Positions 43,313-51,599 of a DNA stretch of 64,000 nucleotides are shown in pieces. The position numbers were made by a program, and so were the translations under genes. The notes under the pieces are model-generated. The model searched no databases, was not told the origin of the DNA, and saw only the letters and a program-made list of their open reading frames with translations. The stretch comes from Bacteroidota bacterium. Its GTDB lineage: Bacteria > Bacteroidota > Bacteroidia > Bacteroidales > JAGNHN01. Within the stretch, counting starts at the first letter, position 1, and every line of letters starts with the position of its first letter. The stretch spans positions 39,349 through 103,348 of the forward strand of contig JAKLHK010000008.1 of the NCBI GenBank assembly GCA_022710185.1, in the 5' to 3' direction.

Positions 43313-43773
43313 CTTCTGCTGCTTTGAAGGCTTTGCTCATAGTATCCGATCCATTCATCCACGCTCACACGCCCTGCCAGCTCCGCGATGAGCGGCCAGG
43401 GTATGTGTTCCGCCTTCTTGAAACGGATGCAGCTCTTGCCCATATCGAGGCGCAGGGGGCTGTGCAGAGGGTAAGCCTCGGTGAACCATGCGTTCAGGGC
43501 CGGTATGGAGTATACCCCCATGTGATAGAGCGCGATGTGGTTCTTCTGGGAGGCGATGCTGATGAAGGGCAGGGCCTGGGAAGGGTCGGCATGGTAGCCC
43601 TGAGGGTACCGGCTGCGCGAAACGCAATAGGAGATCATGCCGTAGGCCATGTGCTCTTCAAAGCCTTCCGGCAGGTGGTCCAGGATGACCTGGCGCAGCC
43701 GGGCGACTGGTTCCCGGCGGTTTTCGGGCAGCCGGGCGATGTAGTCTTCAGGAGAGGATGCTGGAATATTCAT
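43309..43773 (-). CDS. DUF1801 domain protein
   Basis: 154 residues. The DUF1801 signature is present: PENRREPVARLRQVILDHLP, EEHMAYGMISYCVSRSRYP, FISIASQKNHIALYHMGVYS and GKSCIRFKKAEHIPWPLIAE. Such proteins have a YdhG-like fold of unknown role. Expressed from a nearby TAnnTTTG promoter and coupled to the methyltransferase gene by an ATGA overlap. Confidence 0.9.
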   Translation of the reverse strand: MNIPASSPEDYIARLPENRREPVARLRQVILDHLPEGFEEHMAYGMISYCVSRSRYPQGYHADPSQALPFISIASQKNHIALYHMGVYSIPALNAWFTEAYPLHSPLRLDMGKSCIRFKKAEHIPWPLIAELAGRVSVDEWIGYYEQSLQSSRR

Positions 43774-43792
43774 GCACTGGATCGATGAAGTT

Positions 43793-43810
43793 CAAAGATA
43801 TTCGGAATAT
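43793..43810 (-). promoter_or_regulatory. Promoter -7 box with overlapping palindrome
   Basis: TATCTTTG (43793-43800, minus strand) matches TAnnTTTG, 20 bases before the DUF1801 start codon. The 13-base palindrome ATATTC G GAATAT (43798-43810) overlaps its upstream end and may be an operator. No -33 TTG at standard spacing. Confidence 0.5.
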
Positions 43811-43842
43811 GCAGCCTGGCCTGCGGCCTGTTTGACTTTTCC

Positions 43843-44862
43843 TCATCGCTTCATGGCTACCACATGGTCCTTCAGGGTCGTCCTCATGGGCAGGTAACTC
43901 ATTCCGAGGGACTGCATGCTTTTGCTATGGTCCAGGCGATAAGGGATGCCCAGGTTGCGCCGCACAAAGCGGGCGCTGATGCCCATGAACGGTCCGGCGG
44001 CGCTGACCAGCCAGCGGGGGAGGACCTTGCGCGGAAGGGGGAGGGAAGGGAAGTCCTCCCGGAGCAGGTTCGCCACCTCAAGCAGAGGGACGACGTCACC
44101 CACACAGATATGCCGGCCCTGTGCTGCGGGTTGCAGGGCCGCGGCGATATGGGCGCGGGCCACGTCGCGCACATCCACGATGCCGAAATACAGGTCGGGT
44201 ACCCCCATGCGGTATTTCCCGCCCACCAGGTCGTTCATGATGCCCAGGCTCGCGGAATCGGATGCCCCCGACAGCGGGGGCCCCAGCACCAGCCCCGGAT
44301 TGATGACCACGAGGTTCCAATGGTCCTGAGCCCGGGCTATCTCCCAGGCCGCCTCTTCGGCCAGGCGCTTGGAGTACTGATAAGGATTATATTTCAGACT
44401 GCTGCTGGTATTCCAGTGCTCCTCCGTGAAGGAGCCGTCACCGGTGAGCTCCACATCCGCGGCATCCCCATGGATCGCGGCGACGCTGCTGGTCAGCACG
44501 ACCCGCGTTATCCCCGGGAACTCATTCACCAGGCCCAGCACATGCGTGGTCCCCTGTACGGCGGGCTGTACCAATTGGGAATAGGGGTCCTTAATTTTGT
44601 TGATAATGAAGGGCGAAGCGGTATGGATCACGATATCGCAGCCCGTCATGGCCTCCCTGAAACTCTCCTTGTCCAGCAGGTCAGCTTTAAAAAGGCTCAG
44701 ATTTCCCGGATAGGCTGCCTTCATTTCCAGCAGGTGGCCCACTTTTTCCTTGCGGCCCGGGTCGCGCACCGTGCCGTGCACCTCATGTCCTTCTTCGAGT
44801 AGGTACCTGACAATCCAGGAGGCGATGTATCCGGAGGCCCCGGTCACGAGAAAGGTATTCAT
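43843..44862 (-). CDS. NAD(P)-dependent aldehyde reductase, dihydroflavonol-reductase-like (extended SDR)
   Basis: 339 residues with the Rossmann motif TGASGYIASWIVRYLLEEGH at residues 7-26, HTASPF, LTSSVAAIHG (catalytic Ser), and YQYSKRLAEEA (catalytic Tyr-x3-Lys). The domain order matches dihydroflavonol-4-reductase-like SDRs, which reduce aldehydes or ketones using NADPH. The physiological substrate is unknown. Single gene by spacing. Confidence 0.9.
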   Translation of the reverse strand: MNTFLVTGASGYIASWIVRYLLEEGHEVHGTVRDPGRKEKVGHLLEMKAAYPGNLSLFKADLLDKESFREAMTGCDIVIHTASPFIINKIKDPYSQLVQPAVQGTTHVLGLVNEFPGITRVVLTSSVAAIHGDAADVELTGDGSFTEEHWNTSSSLKYNPYQYSKRLAEEAAWEIARAQDHWNLVVINPGLVLGPPLSGASDSASLGIMNDLVGGKYRMGVPDLYFGIVDVRDVARAHIAAALQPAAQGRHICVGDVVPLLEVANLLREDFPSLPLPRKVLPRWLVSAAGPFMGISARFVRRNLGIPYRLDHSKSMQSLGMSYLPMRTTLKDHVVAMKR

Positions 44863-45021
44863 ACAATGGTCGTTTTAATGTTCATGATAAACAACGGAGA
44901 GCATGCAGGGTTTGGGTGTGTCCAGGATATCGGGCGTTAGCCTGTCAGAAAGCGGAAATCTACTAATAATTCGTGGAATCCGGGCAGCACTGGGTTACTT
45001 GCGAATGGCTATTTTCGCGCC

Positions 45022-45750
45022 ATGACAACAGGAACGGACCATATCCGTCATTTTGATGGGATAGGCCCTGTGCGCTTCACTCGGAGTGCCAGGGCGGGCA
45101 GGATGCGCATCCAGGTGAGAGCGGGAGAAGGCGTCAGCGTGGTCATGCCGTTAGGTATGGTGCTGGAGACGGCGGAGGGTTTTCTTCTGTCACGAAAGGA
45201 ATGGATTCAGCGTGCGCAGCAAAAATTCGCTCAGGTCAGGCTTTCCCCTACGGTCTTTCGGCCCGGGGAAGCTTTTCCCATCAGAAACTATTCTCTGAAG
45301 ATGGTTAAGGCACCGGGGAATATGCTCCGTACCTGGCTCCGGGATAACGATCTCATGGTATCCTTTCCCGAGACCGCGAATCCGGAAGACGCCCGGGTAC
45401 AGGCCTTCGTGCGCAAGTCCATCGAGCGTCTGCTGAAGGCCGAGGCCTTGACATACCTGCCCGCACGTACTGCAATGTTTGCCAGGCTGCACGGGCTCTC
45501 CTGTTCCGGGGTCAAAGTCCGGAACAACCGCACCCGCTGGGGCTCCTGCTCCTCCCAGGACAGCATCAGTCTGAACATCCACCTGATGCGCCTCCCCGAC
45601 GCACTCATCGACTATGTCGTGCTCCATGAATTGGTCCATACCGTGCACCGCAACCATGGCCCCGGCTTCCACCAGTTGCTGGAAAAGGTATATCCCGGGC
45701 ACCGTAAGGCGGAGAAGCTTTTGAGGAATTATTCCCCGGGCGTCTTCTGA
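45022..45750 (+). CDS. YgjP-like zinc metallopeptidase (M48 family-like)
   Basis: 242 residues. Zinc motif HELVHTVHRNHGPGFH (HExxH plus downstream His/Glu) lies near residue 200, preceded by the family signature VRNNRTRWGSCSSQDSISLN. An N-terminal beta domain (SARAGRMRIQVRAGEGVSVV) completes the YgjP/DUF45 architecture. The active Glu in HELVH is present. Substrate unknown. A TATTTTCG box just before the start codon is a possible -7 element. Confidence 0.9.
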   Translation: MTTGTDHIRHFDGIGPVRFTRSARAGRMRIQVRAGEGVSVVMPLGMVLETAEGFLLSRKEWIQRAQQKFAQVRLSPTVFRPGEAFPIRNYSLKMVKAPGNMLRTWLRDNDLMVSFPETANPEDARVQAFVRKSIERLLKAEALTYLPARTAMFARLHGLSCSGVKVRNNRTRWGSCSSQDSISLNIHLMRLPDALIDYVVLHELVHTVHRNHGPGFHQLLEKVYPGHRKAEKLLRNYSPGVF

Positions 45751-45801
45751 AAATATTGCCGCTTCCTCATGAGTCGGCATTCTGTTCCTTATTTTTAGCC
45801 C

Positions 45802-47010
45802 ATGAAACTTCCCGCACTTCACTGGCAGATCCTCATTGCCCTCGTGCTGGCCGTGCTGACCGGCCTCTTTGCCCGGGACCTTGTTGTTTATGTCAGTTGG
45901 ATGGGAACCCTCTTCCTCAGGGCGCTCAAAATGCTCATCATCCCGCTCATCCTCAGCTCGCTGATCTCCGGGGTGGTGAACATCGGAAGTGCGGGCACCC
46001 TTGGACGATTGGGCCTGAAAACCTTTACCTATTATATTGTTACCAGCCTGCTGGCCATCGTCACTGGCCTTTTCCTGGTCAACCTGTTCCGACCGGGCGT
46101 GGGCGCCAACCTCAACCTGGCGCAGGAGGTGCAAGGAGTCATGGGCCACCGGCCCCTGTCCGAGACCCTGCTGAATATCATCCCAGATAACATTTTCACT
46201 GCCTTCAGTCAGGGTGATATGCTGGCCATCATTTTCTTCTCCATCCTCTTTGGTTTTTTTACCACCCGGGTCAAGGAAGAGCATAGCCGGGTGATTGCCT
46301 CCTTCTTCAACGCCCTCTTCGAGGTGATGATGGGCATCACCCTCTTCGTGATCCGCTTCACCCCCCTGGGAGTTTTCGGCATCGTGGCCGGCATGGTGGC
46401 CCAGCAGGACGACCTCCTCTCCCTGGCCCAGAGCCTGGGCATATACATGGGCGTAGTGTTGCTCGGACTGGCACTGCATGCAACCCTCACCCTTCCTCTC
46501 ATCGTCCGTTTTATCGGCAGGGCCGATCCCCGCAAGCACCTCAGGGCCGTCTCCACTCCCCTGCTCACTGCATTCTCTACCGCCTCCTCCGGGGCCACCC
46601 TGCCGCTGACCATGGAGGCTGTGGAACACCGCTCGGGGGTGTCCAACAAGATCAGCAGCTTTACCCTGCCCCTGGGTGCTACCGTCAACATGGACGGAAC
46701 AGCCCTCTACGAATGCGTGGTGGCCATCTTCATTGCCCAGGCCTACGGCATCGATCTCAGCCTTGGCCAGCAGATCATCGTGGTGATTACCGCCCTGCTG
46801 GCGTCCATCGGCGCGGCGGGCATACCCATGGCCGGGCTGGTGATGATCAGCGTGGTGCTTTCTGCCGTCGGCCTGCCCCTGGAGGGTATCGGGCTCATCC
46901 TGGCCGTGGACCAGGTCCTCGATATGTTCCGCACCACGGTCAATGTATGGAGCGACACCTGCGGCGCGGTGGTCGTGGCCAGGAGCGAAGGGGAAACACT
47001 AAAGGTCTGA
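45802..47010 (+). CDS. Dicarboxylate/amino acid:cation symporter (DAACS family)
   Basis: 402 residues with about eight membrane helices and two re-entrant loops. The serine-rich loop FSTASSGATLPLTMEAVEHR and the cation motif LPLGATVNMDGTALYE are clear. The C-terminal binding helix contains WSDTCGAVVVARSEGE. It imports C4-dicarboxylates or acidic amino acids with Na+ or H+. It starts 51 bases after the peptidase gene. Confidence 0.93.
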   Translation: MKLPALHWQILIALVLAVLTGLFARDLVVYVSWMGTLFLRALKMLIIPLILSSLISGVVNIGSAGTLGRLGLKTFTYYIVTSLLAIVTGLFLVNLFRPGVGANLNLAQEVQGVMGHRPLSETLLNIIPDNIFTAFSQGDMLAIIFFSILFGFFTTRVKEEHSRVIASFFNALFEVMMGITLFVIRFTPLGVFGIVAGMVAQQDDLLSLAQSLGIYMGVVLLGLALHATLTLPLIVRFIGRADPRKHLRAVSTPLLTAFSTASSGATLPLTMEAVEHRSGVSNKISSFTLPLGATVNMDGTALYECVVAIFIAQAYGIDLSLGQQIIVVITALLASIGAAGIPMAGLVMISVVLSAVGLPLEGIGLILAVDQVLDMFRTTVNVWSDTCGAVVVARSEGETLKV

Positions 47011-47036
47011 TCCAATCCTGCATAGCGTATCCCTGT

Positions 47037-47489
47037 ATGATGGGCAATGGAATACTGAACGATGAATTCTTCATGCGGGAGGCCCTGAAGGAGGCCCGCA
47101 AGGCCTTCGATGCGGATGAAGTACCGGTGGGGGCCGTGGTGGTCTGCCGCGAACGCATCATAGCCCGTGGCCATAACCTTACAGAGGCCCTGAACGATGT
47201 GACGGCCCACGCCGAGATGCAATGCATCACTGCGGCCGCCATACACCTTGGGGCCAAATACCTCGACGAATGCACGCTCTACGTCACCCTCGAGCCCTGC
47301 GCCATGTGCGCAGGAGCCCTGCAATGGGCCCAGCTGGGGCGCATCGTCTACGGTGCTTCCGATGTCAAACGGGGTTACACCCGCTTGTCACCGGACATAC
47401 TTCACCCTTCCACCTTGCGGAATACAGGTGTCCTTCACGAAGAATGCGCATCCCTGATGCGGGAATTCTTCGCACGGAAAAGGGACTAA
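47037..47489 (+). CDS. tadA: tRNA-specific adenosine deaminase (TadA)
   Basis: 150 residues. Zinc ligands and catalytic Glu in the HAE motif (NDVTAHAEMQCITAA) and PCxxC (TLEPCAMCAGALQWA) are intact; the N-terminal FMREALKEARKAFDADEVPV is typical. It deaminates adenosine 34 in tRNA-Arg(ACG) to inosine. I selected the ATG at 47037; the frame extends upstream inside the transporter gene but lacks similarity. The stop overlaps that of the convergent DUF2892 gene. Confidence 0.93.
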   Translation: MMGNGILNDEFFMREALKEARKAFDADEVPVGAVVVCRERIIARGHNLTEALNDVTAHAEMQCITAAAIHLGAKYLDECTLYVTLEPCAMCAGALQWAQLGRIVYGASDVKRGYTRLSPDILHPSTLRNTGVLHEECASLMREFFARKRD

Positions 47490-47692
47490 GACTTTTTGGG
47501 GCAGGTACGTATCCCGAAGATACTGTAGAGCCCGCACCAACCAATCAGACCGGTGAACACCAGCACGGCGGCCAGGATCCCCAGCACCACGGCCAGGGTG
47601 CCCGTAAGCACATGTGTAAAGATCAGCACAGCCACCAGCGCGGCCAGGAGGTAACGGATAATGGCATCAGCACGTCCGACATTTTTCTGCAT
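47486..47692 (-). CDS. DUF2892 small membrane protein (YgaP-like)
   Basis: 68 residues with two hydrophobic helices. NVGRADAIIRYLLAALVAVL, GTLAVVLGILAAVLVFTGLI and the Cys-containing end GWCGLYSIFGIRTCPKKS fit the DUF2892 family. The two Cys are conserved in the family. Stop codon overlaps the end of tadA on the other strand. Role unknown. Confidence 0.88.
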   Translation of the reverse strand: MQKNVGRADAIIRYLLAALVAVLIFTHVLTGTLAVVLGILAAVLVFTGLIGWCGLYSIFGIRTCPKKS

Positions 47693-47775
47693 AGGACAGA
47701 GTTATTGGGGGTTTACCTGCATTAAACAAATAAGCGGGATATTTGATCACGGAAAGTAATGATAAAACCTATACT

Positions 47776-49686
47776 ATGCTAAGGAACGAATGCGTGAAAC
47801 GGACGCTCAGGGTCCTGTCCCTCTGGCTGCTGTGCCCTTTCCTGGGCCTGGCAGGCCCAACCTACCGGGTGGTTTTCGACAGCACCAGCGTGGAGGTGGA
47901 GGCCAGTGGACTGAGCAAGGTGAAGGGCCATCAGTATTACCTCGTCCAAAGCTACGAGGGGGCCCGGGAACTCAGCACCATCATCCTCGACTACGATCCC
48001 CTCTCCGCCTATGTGGAGTTCCGTGAGGCCATCATCCACCGGGCCCATGGCGATGCGGAGGAGATCGACCTGGGGTCGGTGGCCGACTACCCGGCCCCGG
48101 CCAGGGCGATATACTGGGGTGCCCGTCAGAAAATGCTACCCGTCGGCCGCCTGGAACCCGGCGATGCCCTGGAGGTCCGCTGGTTCAGGAAAGGCTTCAC
48201 CTACGCTCTGCTGCAGGATGATGATGACCGCTATATCCCTCCCATGAGGGGCCATTTCTACGATATCGTGGAGTTCTGGAGCCGGGTGCCATTGGATCGC
48301 AAGGTATATACCCTGCGCCTGCCCGCCGACAAGCTGCTGCAGTACCGCTTCTTCAACGGCAACCCCTCGGTTGCCCAGCGCAGGGAAGGCGAACGCATGG
48401 TCTATTCCTGGGAAATGACCGGGATCAAACCCCTGAGCACCGAACCCAATATGGTGGCCCCCTCCGACGTGGCCCCCAAACTGGTGATGTCCACCAGCCC
48501 CGACTGGGAATCCAAATCAATGTGGTTCTATAGGGTCAACGAGGATTATGGCAGTTTCGGATGGGATGATGAGATCCTGAAAAAGACCCGGGAAATCCTT
48601 GAAGGTGCCGAAAACGAGCACGATTCCATCAGCCGCCTCACACATTGGGTGGCCGACGAGATCCGGTATTCCGGCATCTCCATGGGCGAAGGCGAAGGCT
48701 TTACCCTGCACAAGGGCTCAATGACCTTTGCCGACCGCTGCGGGGTGTGCAAGGACAAGGCCGGGATGCTGGTCACTATGCTGCGCGCCGCGGGCTTCGA
48801 GGCCTATGCCGCCATGACCATGGCCGGCTCCCGCATCGAGGACATCCCCGCCGACCAGTTTAACCACAGCGTGACCGTGGTGAAGCGCCGCAGCGGGGAA
48901 TACCAGCTGCTGGATCCTACCTGGGTGCCCTTCGTGAGGGAGCTCTGGTCCTCGGCCGAACAGCAGCAGCACTACCTTATGGGGCTCCCCGACGGGGCCG
49001 ACCTGATGGAAACCCCGGTATCCCCTGCCCAGGCCCATTACATCACCTTCGATGGCTTCAGCGCCATAGGAGAGGACGGCACCCTCACCGGCGGGTTCAC
49101 CCTCCGTGCCGAAGGACAGTCCGACGCCGCCATCCGCCGCATCTTCACCTCCTCAGCCCGGGAATCCTGGAACGGCCGCATCGCCCAGGCCCTGCGCGAA
49201 GCCCATCCCAATGCCGAGCTGGTAAGCCTGAGCTTCGAAGACCCATACGACTACAGCGATCCTATTCTCCTGACCATAGAATACACCGTGCCGCGCTATG
49301 CCACGGTTACCAGTCAATACATCATCTTCACCCCCTTCCTGCTTGCCGGGCCCTTCTCCCGGGCCATCGGACACCTGGGCCTGGATACAGGCCTTGAGAC
49401 CCGCGAATATCCCTTCCGCGATCGCTGCTCCCGCATGATGAACGTCAGCGAGAGCGTCCGGGTTCCGCAATACAGCCGGGTCGTCTTTGCCCCGGAAAAC
49501 AAGGAGCGCATCGGCCAGGCCGCACGTTTCGATGGAAAGTACAGCCCGGCGGAGCGCCAGGTCAGCGTCAGTATGGAAGTCGTGCTGGAAAAGCGCGTAT
49601 ACGAACCCTACGAATGGCCCAATGTCAGGGAAGTAGTAAGCTGGCATGAGCGCTACCGCAGCGAACCCGTAATCCTGGCCCGCTAA
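47776..49686 (+). CDS. DUF3857 and transglutaminase-like domain protein
   Basis: 636 residues from the ATG at 47776, with a signal peptide (CVKRTLRVLSLWLLCPFLGL). The DUF3857 domain occupies about residues 20-230. The transglutaminase core has all three catalytic residues: Cys325 in GVCKDKAGMLVTMLRAAGFE, His364 in FNHSVTVV and Asp380 in LLDPTWVP. A C-terminal beta domain follows. It is probably an exported thiol protease or amidase/cross-linking enzyme. The next gene is a paralogue 17 bases downstream, so both are in one operon. Confidence 0.9.
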   Translation: MLRNECVKRTLRVLSLWLLCPFLGLAGPTYRVVFDSTSVEVEASGLSKVKGHQYYLVQSYEGARELSTIILDYDPLSAYVEFREAIIHRAHGDAEEIDLGSVADYPAPARAIYWGARQKMLPVGRLEPGDALEVRWFRKGFTYALLQDDDDRYIPPMRGHFYDIVEFWSRVPLDRKVYTLRLPADKLLQYRFFNGNPSVAQRREGERMVYSWEMTGIKPLSTEPNMVAPSDVAPKLVMSTSPDWESKSMWFYRVNEDYGSFGWDDEILKKTREILEGAENEHDSISRLTHWVADEIRYSGISMGEGEGFTLHKGSMTFADRCGVCKDKAGMLVTMLRAAGFEAYAAMTMAGSRIEDIPADQFNHSVTVVKRRSGEYQLLDPTWVPFVRELWSSAEQQQHYLMGLPDGADLMETPVSPAQAHYITFDGFSAIGEDGTLTGGFTLRAEGQSDAAIRRIFTSSARESWNGRIAQALREAHPNAELVSLSFEDPYDYSDPILLTIEYTVPRYATVTSQYIIFTPFLLAGPFSRAIGHLGLDTGLETREYPFRDRCSRMMNVSESVRVPQYSRVVFAPENKERIGQAARFDGKYSPAERQVSVSMEVVLEKRVYEPYEWPNVREVVSWHERYRSEPVILAR

Positions 49687-49703
49687 CCGATACAGCAAAC
49701 ATC

Positions 49704-51509
49704 ATGAAATCAAGTATTATATCCCTGCTTGTTGCCGGATTGCTGCACTGCGGGGCCCTGACCGCCCAGCCCGATGCCCGCTACCGCCGCATGGTGCACG
49801 AATACACCCTTCAGGCCGACGGGAGCGTGGACTACCACCACTTCCGTGAGCTGGAGCTGATGACCTATTATGCCTTTCACCGCGCGCATGGGGAGACCTT
49901 CATCGTGTACGACACCCTTAGGGAAAGGCTGAACGTTCGTGAATGCTATACCCTTATGGCCGACGGGCGCAAGGTGCAGGCCCCGGCCAATGCCTTCAAC
50001 GAGGTGCTGCCCCGCCAGGCCTCCGGGGCACCGGCATACAACCACTTCAGGGAACTGGTGGTGACGCATGCCGGGCTGGAACGTGGGGCCACCATTATCC
50101 TGGATTACGTAAAGAAGAGTTTTCCTGGTCCTGTGGCCTTCTTTTCAGGGACGGAGGAAATGGCAGCAGATGCACCCGTGAAGGCGCTGACGTTTATCCT
50201 GCGCCATCCTTCCGGGAGTCCGTTGTATTTCAAAACCCTGAACACCGAAGTCGCGCCGGAAATTACCCAGGCCAACGGGATGACCACCTACCGCTGGGAG
50301 TTCAGCGACCTGCCCGCGGCCGCCCACGAGGCCCTGTCAGGGCCTGCCCCGAACCCGGTAGTGATGTGGTCCTCGCTCAACGACCATAAGGCGGCCTGGG
50401 AGGCATTCACCGGCCAGCCGGCCTTCACCCTGAAATGCGATGCCGGTATGATGCTGTTCGTCGACAGCCTCCGGCAAGCGGAGCCTCGTCCAATAGAGCT
50501 CAGCCTGCGCATCGCGGAGCATCTGCGGGAAGCCGTGCGCGAGTATTCCCTTGACCTCGATCATACAGCCTATGCCTCCAGGACCGCGGTCGAAACCTGG
50601 CACTCCGCGGGAGGCACAGCGCTGGAAAGGGCTGTGCTGCTTGCTGCCCTGTGCAGGGCGGCCGCTCTCGATGCCGTCCCCGTCCTGGTCACCGATGCCT
50701 CCCTGTTCGACCCATCCCTGCCCGCAAAACAACTGTGGCGGCAGCCGCTGGTGCTGGTCCGGGCCGATGGGCGAAACTATTGCCTTGATCCGGGCGGGCA
50801 GAACAAGGTGCCGGCTGAGCATTCCCTCCACGGGAAACTGCTGCTTCCCATCAGCCCCGGAACGGCCCCAGATCCTCGTCCGCTGCCCGAACAGGCCGCA
50901 CGGGCAAGGATACACTATAGGTTGGCATTGGGTATGGACGGTAGGATGGGCGGTGAGGCCGAGCTTGAGCTGGAAGGCGCCGCCAATCCATACTTTGCCT
51001 TGCTGAAGGCCGGCGACAAGGCGGCTGCGCTCGGTTCTGTGCCTGGCTACCGCATTGAAGCGCCCGAAGCAGACGCAAAAATCGGTCCGGAACGCTCCGT
51101 GCTCAAGGTACGGATGCTATCCAAAGATACCCTACCGTCATACGGTGGACTGCAGAAACTGGTCCTGCCAAGCTTCCCTCTGCCCCTCGACGCGCTGGCC
51201 AGACAAGCGCTGCCCGGCGACAGGAAGGGGGATTTTCAATTGCCCCACCCGGTGGATATCGCCCTCAGCTGGGAACTGGAACTGCCCCAAGGGCGCAGCC
51301 TGATCCCCATCATCGCGAAGGATGGGGAAGATAGCCCCGCCGGAAGGGTCACCCATCGTATGGAGATCCGGGGAAATACCTGGACGATATACCAGGAAGC
51401 CCTGATCCCGGCAAGGGCCGACCGCACCTACTCCCGGGAATTCCAAAAAATGATGGAAGTGTGGAAAGCCCCGCACCTCACCAGCTTCTGGGTGGTGCCG
51501 GCGGAATAG
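49704..51509 (+). CDS. DUF3857 domain protein with degenerate transglutaminase core
   Basis: 601 residues with a signal peptide (SSIISLLVAGLLHCGALTA). The DUF3857 domain (YRRMVHEYTLQADGSVDYHH) is like its upstream neighbour. In the transglutaminase-like region the catalytic Cys motif is replaced (GGTALERAVLLAALCRAAAL), the His region reads RQPLVLVRADG, and only Asp remains (YCLDPGGQ). It is likely to be a non-catalytic partner of the gene product before it. Confidence 0.88.
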   Translation: MKSSIISLLVAGLLHCGALTAQPDARYRRMVHEYTLQADGSVDYHHFRELELMTYYAFHRAHGETFIVYDTLRERLNVRECYTLMADGRKVQAPANAFNEVLPRQASGAPAYNHFRELVVTHAGLERGATIILDYVKKSFPGPVAFFSGTEEMAADAPVKALTFILRHPSGSPLYFKTLNTEVAPEITQANGMTTYRWEFSDLPAAAHEALSGPAPNPVVMWSSLNDHKAAWEAFTGQPAFTLKCDAGMMLFVDSLRQAEPRPIELSLRIAEHLREAVREYSLDLDHTAYASRTAVETWHSAGGTALERAVLLAALCRAAALDAVPVLVTDASLFDPSLPAKQLWRQPLVLVRADGRNYCLDPGGQNKVPAEHSLHGKLLLPISPGTAPDPRPLPEQAARARIHYRLALGMDGRMGGEAELELEGAANPYFALLKAGDKAAALGSVPGYRIEAPEADAKIGPERSVLKVRMLSKDTLPSYGGLQKLVLPSFPLPLDALARQALPGDRKGDFQLPHPVDIALSWELELPQGRSLIPIIAKDGEDSPAGRVTHRMEIRGNTWTIYQEALIPARADRTYSREFQKMMEVWKAPHLTSFWVVPAE

Positions 51510-51518
51510 TGCGGTGGA

Positions 51519-51560
51519 TGTTCTGAGTTCTGTGTTCGATATTCGATGGGTTACCACCGA
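51519..51560. repeat. Short dispersed repeat, copy E
   Basis: GTTCTGAGTTCTGTGTTCGA and TATTCGATGGG between two convergent genes (the DUF3857 gene and dnaG); the same TTCGATGG motif as at 53560-53610 and, reversed, as the ACATCGCCCATC end of copies A and B. Confidence 0.55.
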
Positions 51561-51599
51561 AAGCACCGATCTCCGGAGAGGAATACCTGCCTGAGAACC

